64,000 bases of DNA from Saccharothrix sp. NRRL B-16314 (GTDB taxonomy: Bacteria; Actinomycetota; Actinomycetes; Mycobacteriales; Pseudonocardiaceae). The stretch lies in contig NZ_JNXC01000040.1 in the NCBI RefSeq assembly GCF_000716595.1, positions 124,001-188,000 on the forward strand. The letters are read 5' to 3'. The position numbers and the translations under genes were made by a program. Within the stretch, counting starts at the first letter, position 1. Every line of letters starts with the position of its first letter. Shown here in pieces: positions 11,729-20,270 of this stretch. The notes below the pieces were generated by a model, which did not search any database, was not told the origin of the DNA, and saw only the letters and a program-made list of their open reading frames with translations.

Positions 11729-13015
11729 ATGAAGAACAGGCCGACTCGCCCGCGCACGGGCGGATCGACCGCGGACCAGGCCACGGTCCGCCGGCACAAC
11801 CTCTCCGTCGTGCTGTCGCACCTGCGCGACCACGGGCCGCGGTCGCGGGCGCGGCTCGCCGAGGAGACGGGGCTCAACAAGGCCACCGTGTCCAGCCTGG
11901 TCGCCGAGCTCGTCGACCGAGGCCTGGTGGGGGAGGGTGAGACCGAGCGGGCCACCGTCGGGCGGCCGGGCCAGATCATCCGGCTCGACGGCGAGCACGT
12001 CGTCGCGGTCGGGGCCGAGGTCAACATCGGCTACCTGTCGGTGCTCGTGCTCAACCTGCGCGGCCAGGTCGTGGCGCGGCAGCGGATCGCGCTGGACACC
12101 GCCGCGATGGAACCGGCGCTGGTGCTCGCCCGGCTGGGTCGGCTGCTGGTCTCCGCGCTGGTCGGCGTGGGGGTCCGACCGGTCGGCGTCGCCATCGCCG
12201 TGCCCGGCCTGGTCGAGGCCGACACCGGGGTGGTGCGCGCGGCGCCGAACCTCGGGTGGACCGACGTCCCGGTGGTCGCCGAGATCAGCAGGTTGCTGGG
12301 CGAACCGCCGTACCCCGTGCTGCTGGACAACGAGGCCAACCTCGCGGCGCTGGCCGAGGTGGAGGCGCAGGGCCTGGACCGCGGGGGCGACCTCATCCTG
12401 CTCACCGGCGCGGCCGGCGTCGGCAGCGGCGTCGTGGTGGGCGGACGACTGCTGCGCGGCGCGCACGGGTTCGCGGGCGAGGTCGGGCACATGCGCGTCC
12501 GCGCGGACGGACCGCTGTGCGGGTGCGGTCGCAGGGGTTGCTGGGAGGCCGCCGTCGGCCTCAACGCGCTGCTCGCCGCAGCACCTGAGCAAGACCCGGT
12601 GCACGGATCAGGAGACCAGTCGGAGGACGACCCGCTGCCGGACCTGGAACGCCGGCTCGCCGGGATCGGCGACCTGGCCGCCGCCGGCGACGCGCGGGTG
12701 CTGGCCGCCATCGCCGACATCGACCGGTGGCTCACCATCGGCGCGGGCATCCTGGTCAACGCCTTCAACCCGCACCTGCTGGTCCTCGGCGGCTACTTCG
12801 CCGCCCTGCGACCGTGGATCGCCGGTTCCCTGCGCGAGGAGTTGCGCGGCCACGTCTTCGCCCGGGACGTCGGCGGCACGCGGGTGGCGTTCTCGCCGCT
12901 GGGCTTCTCCGGCTCCGTGCGCGGCGGGGCGTCGCAGATCCTCGACCGCGTCTTCCGCGACCCCGTTCTCGTCGAGCCGGTCGACAAGCCCTTGGCACAG
13001 GAGGAAATCGTATGA
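11729..13015 (+). CDS. ROK family transcriptional regulator
   Basis: A 428-residue ROK (repressor, ORF, kinase) protein. The ATG at 11729 has GAGGAG just upstream; longer frames read into the preceding gene region and have no support. The N-terminus carries a winged HTH (about 20-80, including SRARLAEETGLNKATVSSLVAELVD read in parts). It is followed by the ROK sugar-binding/kinase-like fold with the zinc motif CGCGRRGCWE near residue 270. Such proteins repress sugar-uptake genes until a sugar or sugar phosphate binds. It is the first gene of a tightly coupled operon, overlapping the ABC ATPase gene by 4 bp (ATGA), which points to control of its own transport operon. The inducer is unknown. 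Confidence 0.9.
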   Translation: MKNRPTRPRTGGSTADQATVRRHNLSVVLSHLRDHGPRSRARLAEETGLNKATVSSLVAELVDRGLVGEGETERATVGRPGQIIRLDGEHVVAVGAEVNIGYLSVLVLNLRGQVVARQRIALDTAAMEPALVLARLGRLLVSALVGVGVRPVGVAIAVPGLVEADTGVVRAAPNLGWTDVPVVAEISRLLGEPPYPVLLDNEANLAALAEVEAQGLDRGGDLILLTGAAGVGSGVVVGGRLLRGAHGFAGEVGHMRVRADGPLCGCGRRGCWEAAVGLNALLAAAPEQDPVHGSGDQSEDDPLPDLERRLAGIGDLAAAGDARVLAAIADIDRWLTIGAGILVNAFNPHLLVLGGYFAALRPWIAGSLREELRGHVFARDVGGTRVAFSPLGFSGSVRGGASQILDRVFRDPVLVEPVDKPLAQEEIV

Positions 13016-14526
13016 CGACCACGACGGCGCCGCTGCTGTCCGTCCGGGGCGTGGTGAAGCGCTTCCCCGGCGTGACGGCCCTGGGCGGGGTCGACTTCGA
13101 CGTGCGCGCCGGTGAGGTGCACTGCCTGCTCGGCCAGAACGGCGCCGGCAAGTCGACGCTGATCAAGGTGCTGGCCGGCGCGCACCGCCCGGACGAGGGC
13201 GAGATCCGGTGGCGGGGCGAGGTCGTGTCGTTCGACAACCCGACCGCCGCGATGCGCAGCGGCGTGGCCGCCATCTACCAGGAACTGGACCTGGTGGCCG
13301 GGTTGTCCGTTGCCGACAACGTCTTCCTCGGCCACGAGCTGGCGACCGCCGGCTTCACCCGCCGCGCCGAGGCGCACCGCCGGACGAAGGCCCTGCTCGA
13401 CCGGCTCGGCCACCCGGACATCCCGCCGGACCGCGACGTGGGCCGGCTGTCCGCGGCGAACCAGCAGATCGTGAGCATGGCGCGGGCGCTGTCCCGCGAC
13501 GGGCAGCTGCTGATCATGGACGAGCCGTCGGCGGTGCTGGACCAGGACGAGGTTCGGACGCTGTTCCGGGTCATCCGGGAGCTGACCGCCCAGGGCGTGG
13601 CGATCGTCTACATCTCGCACCGGATGGAGGAGATCCGCGAGATCGGCGACCGGGTGACCGTGCTCAAGGACGGCCGCACGGTGGCCACCGGCCTGCCCGC
13701 CCGCGAGACCCGCACCGCCGACCTGATCAGGCTCATGACCGGTCGCGACGTGGAGTACGCCTTCCCGCCGCGCGAACCGGTCGACCCGGGCGCGCCCGAG
13801 GTGCTGGTGGTGCGCGGCCTGGCCGCGGGGGAGCGGTTCTCCGGTGTCGACTTCACCGTCCGCGCGGGCGAAGTGGTCGGCCTCGCCGGTCTCGTGGGGT
13901 CGGGACGGTCGGAGATCCTGGAAGCCGTCTACGGAGCGCGCAAGCCGACGGCGGGCACTGTCGAGGTGGATGGCAGGCGGCTGCGGCGGGGGAACGTCGG
14001 CGCGGCCGTGCGCGCGGGCGTCGGGCTGTGCCCGGAGGAGCGCAAGAGCCAGGGCCTGCTGCTGGACCAGGCCGTTTATCGCAACGTCACGGTGTCCACG
14101 CTGTCGGCGTTCTCCCGCTTCGGTTTCCTCGACAGCGGCGCGGAGCGTGCGCGCTCGCAGGAGTTGACCACGGCGCTGGACGTCCGCCCGCCGGGCGTGG
14201 ACCGGGCGGTGCGCACCCTGTCGGGCGGCAACCAGCAGAAGGTCGTGCTCGCGCGGTGGCTGCTGCGCGAGTGCCGCGTGCTGCTGCTCGACGAGCCGAC
14301 CCGGGGCGTGGACGTCGGGGCGCGCAGCGAGATCTACGAGCTGATCCGCGACCTCGCCGGTCGTGGCGTGGCCGTGGTGGTCGTGTCCAGCGAGGTGGAA
14401 GAGGTCCTCGGCCTCGCCGACCGGGTGCTGGTGGTGCGCGAAGGCCGGGTCGTCCACGAGGGACCGGCCCGCGAGATCGATGAATCCCGGGTCCTGGACC
14501 TGGTCATGGAAGGAACCGCCGCATGA
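13012..14526 (+). CDS. Sugar ABC transporter ATP-binding protein (RbsA/XylG/MglA type)
   Basis: A 504-residue double ATPase of the CUT2 family. Two nucleotide-binding halves are visible: the first with Walker A GQNGAGKST near residue 41, an altered signature LSAANQQ and Walker B LLIMDEPSA; the second with a degenerate Walker A GLVGSGRSE near 294, the full signature LSGGNQQKV and LLLDEPTRG. This asymmetry is normal for the family. It powers uptake of a monosaccharide or small cyclic polyol together with the next two genes. The start overlaps the ROK stop, and its own stop overlaps the permease start (ATGA), so translation is coupled. Confidence 0.95.
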   Translation: MTTTTAPLLSVRGVVKRFPGVTALGGVDFDVRAGEVHCLLGQNGAGKSTLIKVLAGAHRPDEGEIRWRGEVVSFDNPTAAMRSGVAAIYQELDLVAGLSVADNVFLGHELATAGFTRRAEAHRRTKALLDRLGHPDIPPDRDVGRLSAANQQIVSMARALSRDGQLLIMDEPSAVLDQDEVRTLFRVIRELTAQGVAIVYISHRMEEIREIGDRVTVLKDGRTVATGLPARETRTADLIRLMTGRDVEYAFPPREPVDPGAPEVLVVRGLAAGERFSGVDFTVRAGEVVGLAGLVGSGRSEILEAVYGARKPTAGTVEVDGRRLRRGNVGAAVRAGVGLCPEERKSQGLLLDQAVYRNVTVSTLSAFSRFGFLDSGAERARSQELTTALDVRPPGVDRAVRTLSGGNQQKVVLARWLLRECRVLLLDEPTRGVDVGARSEIYELIRDLAGRGVAVVVVSSEVEEVLGLADRVLVVREGRVVHEGPAREIDESRVLDLVMEGTAA

Positions 14527-15542
14527 GCGAGAACACCACCGCGGTGAGGCCGCCGACCGCGAACCACGAGAAGCGCGGCGTCACCGCGCTGCTCGGGTCC
14601 GCGGCCGGCCGCAACACCGGCCTCGTCGTCGCCCTGGTGCTGCTGTGCCTGGTCGGTGTGGCGACCGCCGGCGACCGGTTCGCCGACGTCGACAACGTGC
14701 TCACCATCCTGCGCCTGGCGTCGGTGATCGGCGTGGTCAGCGTCGGCATGACGTTCGTGATCACCGGCGGCGGCATCGACCTGTCCGTCGGCGCGATCGT
14801 GGCGCTGTCGTCGGTCTGGGCCACGACCCTGGCCACGCAGGCCATGGCGAACGACGCCCACTGGCTGGTCCTCGTGTTCGCCGCGCTCGCCGTGGGCGCC
14901 GGCTGCGGGGTCGTCAACGGCCTGCTCATCGCCTACGGGCGGATCGTGGCGTTCATCGCGACACTGGCCATGCTCGCCGCCGCCCGCGGCCTGGCCGAGA
15001 TCCTGTCCAACCGCAAGACCCAGATCGTGGACGTGCCCGGCTTCTCCGCGTTCTTCGACGCGTCGGTGCTCGGCGTGCCGGTGCTGGTAGTGATCTTCGC
15101 GCTGGTGGCGGTCGCGGGGTGGGTGCTGCTCAACCGCACCACGTTCGGGCGGCGGACGTTCGCCGTCGGCGGCAACCCCGAGGCCGCCCGGCTGGCGGGC
15201 ATCGACGTGCGGCGGCACACCGTGCTGCTCTACACGTTGCTGGGTGTGTGCTGCGGGATCGCCGCGGTCATGCTCATCGCCCGCACCACCACCGGCAGTT
15301 CCACCCACGGCGGGCTCTACGAGCTCGACGCCATCGCGGCGGTGGTGATCGGCGGCACGCTGTTGTCCGGCGGTCGCGGCACCATCGCGGGCACCGTGTT
15401 CGGCGTCCTGATCTTCACGACGCTGTCGAACGTGTTCACCCTCAACAACCTCTCCATCTCCGCCCAGGCCGTCGCCAAGGGCGCGATCATCGTGGCCGCC
15501 GTCCTGCTCCAGCAGCGGCTGGCCCGCCGCAGCGGCGCCTGA
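14523..15542 (+). CDS. Sugar ABC transporter permease (RbsC type)
   Basis: A 339-residue integral membrane protein with about nine to ten hydrophobic segments, of the BPD_transp_2 family typical of CUT2 importers. The motif GGGIDLSVGAIVALSS near residue 80 and the segment NRTTFGRRTFAVGGNPEAARLAGI near 205-225 (read in parts) are family hallmarks. The segment LNNLSISAQAVAKGAIIV near the C-terminus is also characteristic. Its start overlaps the ATPase stop by 4 bp. It forms the homodimeric channel of the importer. Confidence 0.95.
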   Translation: MSENTTAVRPPTANHEKRGVTALLGSAAGRNTGLVVALVLLCLVGVATAGDRFADVDNVLTILRLASVIGVVSVGMTFVITGGGIDLSVGAIVALSSVWATTLATQAMANDAHWLVLVFAALAVGAGCGVVNGLLIAYGRIVAFIATLAMLAAARGLAEILSNRKTQIVDVPGFSAFFDASVLGVPVLVVIFALVAVAGWVLLNRTTFGRRTFAVGGNPEAARLAGIDVRRHTVLLYTLLGVCCGIAAVMLIARTTTGSSTHGGLYELDAIAAVVIGGTLLSGGRGTIAGTVFGVLIFTTLSNVFTLNNLSISAQAVAKGAIIVAAVLLQQRLARRSGA

Positions 15543-15580
15543 CGCCGACACACCCGCCGCCACTCCGAGGAGCACAACCC

Positions 15581-16615
15581 ATGTCACCCAAGGCAACAAC
15601 CCGTCTCGTCGCCGCCCTGTCGGTCGGCCTCGCCCTCACCGCCTGCACCGGCAACACCCCCGAACCCGCCGCCGGCACCGGCAACCAGGGCGGCGCCCGG
15701 GTCGCCAACGACGAACCCGGCGAGAAGGTCGTCATCGGCTTCTCCGCGCCCGCCGCCGACCACGGCTGGATGGCCGCGATCACCAACGCCGCCAAGGCGG
15801 AGGCGGCGAAGTACTCCGACGTGGAGCTGAAGGTGGTGGAGGGCACCAACGACGTCAACCTCCAGATCAGCCAGGTCGAGACGTTCATCAACGACAAGGT
15901 CGACGCGATCGTGCTGCTGCCGTTCGACGGCGCGGCGCTGACGCCGGTGGCGCTCAAGGCGATGAAGGCCGGCATCACGGTGATCAACGTCGACCGCGAG
16001 TTCGGCAGCCCGTTCGCCGCGCGCTCGACCGTGCTGGGCGACAACTACGGCATGGGCGTCTCCGCGGGTACCTACGTCTGCGAGAAGCTCTCCGGCAAGC
16101 CCGACGCCGTGGTGGCCGAGATCGCCGGCATCGACTCCCTGCCCCTGACGCAGGAGCGCAGCAAGGGCTTCGCCGACGCCCTGGGCGACTGCGGGCTGGA
16201 GGTCGACAACCGGGTCGCCGCCGAGTTCACCGTGGAGAGCGGCGAGCGGGCCGCCGCGAACCTGCTCCAAGCCGCGCCGCGCATCGACGCCCTGTGGAAC
16301 CACGACGACGACCAGGGTGTCGGCGTCACGGCGGCGATCAAGAACTCCGGCCGCAGCGAGTTCTTCATGGTCGGCGGGGCCGGGTCGGCGAACGTGATGC
16401 GCGAGATCAAGGCGGACAACGGCCTGCACAAGGCGACCGTGGTCTACCCGTCCACGCAGGGTGCGGACGGCATCCGGCTGGCGCGCCTGGCCGTGCAGGG
16501 CAAGAGCCTCGGCGACCTGGTCGAGGTCGAGGTCCCGCGCCAGGTCGAGCTGTTCGCACCGGTCGTCACCAAGGACAACGTCGACCGCTACCTGCCCACC
16601 GCGTTCGAGTCCTAG
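15581..16615 (+). CDS. Sugar ABC transporter substrate-binding lipoprotein (RbsB type)
   Basis: A 344-residue periplasmic-binding-protein-like (Peripla_BP_4) lipoprotein. The ATG at 15581 has GAGGAG upstream. The N-terminus is a lipoprotein signal with lipobox LTAC (Cys near 21). The family's conserved steps are visible: ISQVETFINDKVDAIVLLP, VINVDREF and LTQERSKGFADAL. It captures the sugar outside the membrane for the preceding permease/ATPase pair. The ligand cannot be read from the sequence; the flanking Gfo/Idh/MocA and isomerase genes suggest inositol-like or keto-sugar ligands. It lies 38 bp downstream of the permease and 12 bp before the oxidoreductase. Confidence 0.93.
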   Translation: MSPKATTRLVAALSVGLALTACTGNTPEPAAGTGNQGGARVANDEPGEKVVIGFSAPAADHGWMAAITNAAKAEAAKYSDVELKVVEGTNDVNLQISQVETFINDKVDAIVLLPFDGAALTPVALKAMKAGITVINVDREFGSPFAARSTVLGDNYGMGVSAGTYVCEKLSGKPDAVVAEIAGIDSLPLTQERSKGFADALGDCGLEVDNRVAAEFTVESGERAAANLLQAAPRIDALWNHDDDQGVGVTAAIKNSGRSEFFMVGGAGSANVMREIKADNGLHKATVVYPSTQGADGIRLARLAVQGKSLGDLVEVEVPRQVELFAPVVTKDNVDRYLPTAFES

Positions 16616-16627
16616 GAGGTTCCTGCC

Positions 16628-17794
16628 TTGACGACATCGGCGTTGGGCGTCGCGATGGTCGGCCACGCGTTCATGGGAGCCGCGCACTCCCAGGCGTGGC
16701 GGGTCGCGCCCCGTTTCTTCGACCTGCCGCTTCGCCCGGTGATGGCCGTGGTGTGCGGCCGGGACCGGGTCCGCACCGAGGCCGCCGCCGGGCGGCTGGG
16801 GTGGGCGGAGGCCGTGACCGACTGGAGGACCGTGCTGGACCGGGACGACGTGCAGGTGGTGGACATCTGCACGCCCGGTGACACGCATGCCGAGATCGCC
16901 GTCGCGGCGCTGGACGCGGGCAAGCACGTGCTGTGCGAGAAACCGCTGGCCAACACCGTCGCCGAAGCCGAGGTGATGGCGGAGGCGGCGGCCCGTGCCG
17001 CGGCGAGCGGCGTGCGCTCCGCGGTCGGGTTCACCTACCGGCGCGTGCCCGCGCTCTCCCTCGCCCGCGACCTCGTGGCGCAGGGGCGACTCGGGCGCGT
17101 CCACCACGTGCGCGCGCAGTACCTCCAGGACTGGATCGTCGACCCGTCCGCTCCGCTGTCGTGGCGGTTGCAGAAGGAGCGGGCCGGTTCCGGCGCGCTG
17201 GGCGACATCGGCGCGCACATCGTCGACGCCGCGCAGTTCATCCTCGGCGACACGATCCGCGAGGTGTCCGGGACGTTGGAGACGTTCGTGTCGGAGCGCC
17301 CCTTGGCCGCCGAGCACGCGGGCCTTTCCGGTACCGCCGCGTCGGCCGGGACGGGGCCGGTCACCGTGGACGACGCCGCGCTGTTCCTGGCCCGGTTCGC
17401 CGGTGGAGCGCTCGGCTCGTTCGAGGCGACCCGGTTCGCCAACGGCCGCAAGAACGCCATCCGCATCGAGATCAACGGTTCGGCCGGGAGCCTGGCGTTC
17501 GACTTCGAGGACATGAACGTCCTGCACTACTACGACGGCACCGACGACGCGGCGGTGGCAGGCTTCCGCCGCATCGTCGTCACCGAGCCGCAGCACCCCT
17601 ACGTCGACGCCTGGTGGCCCGCCGGCCACGGCCTGGGCTACGAGCACGCGTTCACCCACCAGGCCGTCGACTTCGTCCGCGCCGTGGCCGCCGGCACCGA
17701 TCCCACCCCGTCGTTCGCCGACGGGCTCCAGTTGCAGCGCGTCCTGGCCGCCGTCGAGGCGAGCGCGGCGTCCCGCACCTGGCGAGACGTCTGA
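16628..17794 (+). CDS. Gfo/Idh/MocA family sugar oxidoreductase
   Basis: A 388-residue NAD(P)-dependent dehydrogenase. It starts at a TTG, chosen because a strong AGGAGG overlaps the preceding stop codon at 8-nt spacing. The Rossmann fold begins VAMVGHAFMGAAH, and the diagnostic EKPLA motif lies near residue 104. The C-terminal alpha/beta domain contains the substrate-binding GDIGAHIVD segment near 195. Family members oxidise or reduce hydroxyl groups of sugars and inositols. Its place between an importer and a TIM-barrel isomerase suggests a two-step conversion of the imported compound. Confidence 0.93.
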   Translation: MTTSALGVAMVGHAFMGAAHSQAWRVAPRFFDLPLRPVMAVVCGRDRVRTEAAAGRLGWAEAVTDWRTVLDRDDVQVVDICTPGDTHAEIAVAALDAGKHVLCEKPLANTVAEAEVMAEAAARAAASGVRSAVGFTYRRVPALSLARDLVAQGRLGRVHHVRAQYLQDWIVDPSAPLSWRLQKERAGSGALGDIGAHIVDAAQFILGDTIREVSGTLETFVSERPLAAEHAGLSGTAASAGTGPVTVDDAALFLARFAGGALGSFEATRFANGRKNAIRIEINGSAGSLAFDFEDMNVLHYYDGTDDAAVAGFRRIVVTEPQHPYVDAWWPAGHGLGYEHAFTHQAVDFVRAVAAGTDPTPSFADGLQLQRVLAAVEASAASRTWRDV

Positions 17795-17806
17795 GAGGAG
17801 AACGAG

Positions 17807-18814
17807 ATGGCGCGTCCGATCACGTTGTTCACCGGCCAGTGGGCCGACCTGCCGTTCGAGGAGGTCGCCCGGCTGGCGGCCGAGTGGGGTTACGACGGGC
17901 TGGAGATCGCCTGCTGGGGCGACCACCTCGACCCGTGGCGGGCGGCGGAGGACGACGACTACGTGCGCGATCGGCTCGACGTGCTGGCCAAGCACGACCT
18001 GAAGGTGTGGACGATCTCCAACCACCTCACCGGTCAGGCCGTGTGCGACGACCCGATCGACGAGCGGCACAAGGGCATCCTGTCCTCCCGCATCTGGGGT
18101 GACGGCGACCCCGAGGGTGTGCGGCGGCGTGCGGCCGAGGAGATGAAGGTGACCGCGCGGGCCGCCGCGAAGCTCGGGGCGTCGACCGTCGTCGGGTTCA
18201 CCGGTTCGTCCATCTGGAAGACGGTGGCGATGTTCCCGCCCGTACCGCCGTCGATGGTCGACGCCGGGTACGCCGACTTCGCCGACCGCTGGAACCCGAT
18301 CCTGGACGTGTTCGACGAGGTGGGTGTCCGGTTCGCGCACGAGGTGCACCCGTCCGAGATCGCGTACGACTACTGGACCACGGTGCGGACGCTGGAGGCG
18401 ATCGGGCACCGGCCCGCGTTCGGCCTCAACTGGGACCCGTCGCACTTCGTGTGGCAGGACCTCGACCCGGTCAGCTTCCTGTGGGACTTCCGCGACCGGA
18501 TCTACCACGTCGACTGCAAGGACGCGCGGCGGCAGGTCGGGGACGGGCGCAACGGGAGGCTCGGCTCCCACCTGCCGTGGGCCGACCCGCGGCGCGGCTG
18601 GGACTTCGTGTCGACCGGGCGCGGCGACGTGCCGTGGGAGCGGTCGTTCCGGATGCTCAACACCATCGGCTACGCGGGTCCGATCAGCGTCGAGTGGGAG
18701 GACGCCGGGATGGACCGCCTGGTCGGCGCGCCCGAAGCCCTGGAGTTCGTGCGCCGGAACCTGTTCGACGCGCCGTCATCGTCCTTCGACGCCGCGTTCT
18801 CCACCGGCGGGTGA
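17807..18814 (+). CDS. Sugar phosphate isomerase/epimerase (xylose isomerase-like TIM barrel)
   Basis: A 335-residue AP-endonuclease-2/xylose-isomerase-like protein. The ATG is preceded by GAGAGGAG. The four metal ligands expected of the fold are visible in order: Glu in AHEVHP (about 180), Asp in NWDPSHF (about 210), His in YHVDCKD (about 240), Glu in SVEWED (about 295). Family members isomerise, epimerise or cleave sugars and 3-keto-glycosides using a divalent metal. It is the last gene of the ROK-ABC-oxidoreductase operon and lies 12 bp after the oxidoreductase. The C-terminal tail ([12 protein letters not shown]) lies outside the fold. Confidence 0.92.
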   Translation: MARPITLFTGQWADLPFEEVARLAAEWGYDGLEIACWGDHLDPWRAAEDDDYVRDRLDVLAKHDLKVWTISNHLTGQAVCDDPIDERHKGILSSRIWGDGDPEGVRRRAAEEMKVTARAAAKLGASTVVGFTGSSIWKTVAMFPPVPPSMVDAGYADFADRWNPILDVFDEVGVRFAHEVHPSEIAYDYWTTVRTLEAIGHRPAFGLNWDPSHFVWQDLDPVSFLWDFRDRIYHVDCKDARRQVGDGRNGRLGSHLPWADPRRGWDFVSTGRGDVPWERSFRMLNTIGYAGPISVEWEDAGMDRLVGAPEALEFVRRNLFDAPSSSFDAAFSTGG

Positions 18815-18867
18815 GAGGGCCGCACCAACCGCCCGCGCGGGGCTGACCACCCGCGCGGGCGACCGCG

Positions 18868-18897
18868 GCAGCGGCCTGTTCTGCCCGGGGCCGCTGC
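18868..18897 (+). terminator. Hairpin terminator after the ROK/ABC operon
   Basis: A 9-bp perfect stem (18868-18876 and 18889-18897) with a 12-nt loop lies 53 bp after the operon's last stop. A GC-rich tandem repeat follows directly. Confidence 0.55.
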
Positions 18898-18921
18898 GCC
18901 GGGTCTGTTCTGCCCCGCCGC

Positions 18922-19016
18922 ACCGCACCGCCGCGCACCCGCCGCACCGCCGCGCACCCGCCGCACCGCCGCGCACCCGCCGCACCGCCGCGCACCCGCC
19001 GCACCGCCGCGCACCA
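18922..19016. repeat. Tandem 19-bp repeat, five copies
   Basis: Five head-to-tail copies of GCCGCACCGCCGCGCACCC, the first with one changed base and the last with a changed end, lie in the space between two convergent genes. The unit is not a multiple of three. There are no spacers, so it is not a CRISPR. It is probably a slippage-prone minisatellite or a protein-binding array. Confidence 0.85.
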
Positions 19017-19098
19017 CCGCCCTGCCCCGCCCCACACGCCCCATCCAGCTGCGGCGGCCGGGTTGGGTGGGGGCGAAGTGCGGCATCGGCCGCCCTTC

Positions 19099-20109
19099 TC
19101 AGTGGCGGCGGGCTCCGGTGCTCGACCGCAGTGCGATGGCCGGTTGGAGCAGTGCGTTCCGGGGTGCGGCGCCCGGGTTCGCGATCTGCTCCACGAGGAA
19201 GTCCACGGCGAGTTGCGCCATGTCCCCCGCGGGCACGTCGGCGGCGGTCAGTGGGGGGTGGAAGCCTTCCGCCAGGCGGCTCGCGATCACACCGGTGATC
19301 GAGAAGTCGCGCGGCACGTCCAGGCCGGCGTGGCGCAGGGCCCGTTGCAGTCCGGGCAGCGCCGCTTCGTTGATCGTCACCGCCGCCGTCACCTCCGGCC
19401 ACCGGCGGCGGATCTCCTCGAAGCACGCCAGACCCGCCGCCGGCTCGTCCGCGCAGCACACGGTGTGCGCCGTCAGCCCGCGCTGCTCGGCGGCGGTGAG
19501 GAAGCCGGACGACGAGCGCAGGGCGGGCCCGTACCCGGCGGCGACCAGCTCGTCGGACCGGTTGATCAGCACCACGTCGCGGTGGCCGAGGTCGGCGAGG
19601 TGGTGCACGCAGCGGGTGATCAGTTCCGCGTAGTCCACGTCCACCCACGGCGCGGTGCCCGGGCGCTCGACGTGGCCGATGGTCACGAACGGCAGCGACT
19701 CCTGCTCCAGGCGGGCCACGCGCGGGTCGTCGAGGAGGATCTCCATCAGGATCACGCCGTCCACCCGGCGGCCTGTGACGACGCGCTCGAACGACCGGTC
19801 GTGATCGCCGCCGCTGGGTGACAGCAGCACGTCGAGGTCGTGCGTGGCCGCCGCCTCCACGACACCGGCGACGAAGCTCAACTGCACGTCGGTCAGCCGC
19901 CGGCTCGCGGGCGGTATCACCAGGCTCAACGTGCGGGTGCGCCCCTCGGCCAGCGCCCGCGCGCTGGCGTTCGGCCGGTAGCCCAGCTCGGCGATCACGT
20001 CGTTGATGCGCTGCGCGGTCGTGGCCGACACCGGGCGCTTCCCGCTGAGCGCGTACGACACCGTGCTCCGGGACACGCCGGCCCGCCTCGCGATCTCACC
20101 GATGTTCAT
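19099..20109 (-). CDS. LacI family transcriptional regulator
   Basis: A 336-residue LacI/GalR regulator. The ATG at 20109 is chosen because GGAGAG precedes it by 3-5 nt and MNIGEIARRAGVSRSTVSYA is a standard LacI start; an in-frame TTG five codons upstream is less likely. The DNA-binding HTH and hinge helix span residues 1-60 (YRPNASARAL). The periplasmic-binding-protein-like sugar sensor fills the rest. It is divergent from the importer at 20271. A palindrome with one mismatch to TCGAACCGGTTCGA lies 11 bp before its start and a perfect copy lies before the importer, so it probably represses itself and the importer until a sugar binds. The effector is unknown, likely an arabinose- or glucose-containing oligosaccharide. 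Confidence 0.93.
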   Translation of the reverse strand: MNIGEIARRAGVSRSTVSYALSGKRPVSATTAQRINDVIAELGYRPNASARALAEGRTRTLSLVIPPASRRLTDVQLSFVAGVVEAAATHDLDVLLSPSGGDHDRSFERVVTGRRVDGVILMEILLDDPRVARLEQESLPFVTIGHVERPGTAPWVDVDYAELITRCVHHLADLGHRDVVLINRSDELVAAGYGPALRSSSGFLTAAEQRGLTAHTVCCADEPAAGLACFEEIRRRWPEVTAAVTINEAALPGLQRALRHAGLDVPRDFSITGVIASRLAEGFHPPLTAADVPAGDMAQLAVDFLVEQIANPGAAPRNALLQPAIALRSSTGARRH

Positions 20110-20119
20110 GCGCTCTCCG

Positions 20120-20133
20120 TCCAACCGGTTCGA
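20120..20133. promoter_or_regulatory. LacI-type operator, autoregulatory copy (one mismatch)
   Basis: TCCAACCGGTTCGA differs from the perfect palindrome at one position. It lies 11 bp upstream of the LacI ATG, where binding would block its transcription. Confidence 0.65.
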
Positions 20134-20209
20134 CAGGCCACTGATGGTAGGGCAACCAAGCCTTGCGCCGATTATCGCGTGCCGCTACGTTGGCGCAACA
20201 TCGCACCAC

Positions 20210-20223
20210 TCGAACCGGTTCGA
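20210..20223. promoter_or_regulatory. Perfect LacI-type operator before the sugar importer
   Basis: A perfect TCGAACCGGTTCGA palindrome lies 47 bp upstream of the binding-protein ATG, in the divergent promoter region shared with the LacI gene. It is the likely main control site of the importer operon. Confidence 0.78.
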
Positions 20224-20270
20224 TGATGGTTCGACGGTCGTCGGCGCAGTCGCCTGGAAGGACCTCGCCC

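Noticed and set aside
18922..19016. CRISPR-like array
   Set aside because: Units abut directly with no spacers and there are no cas genes.
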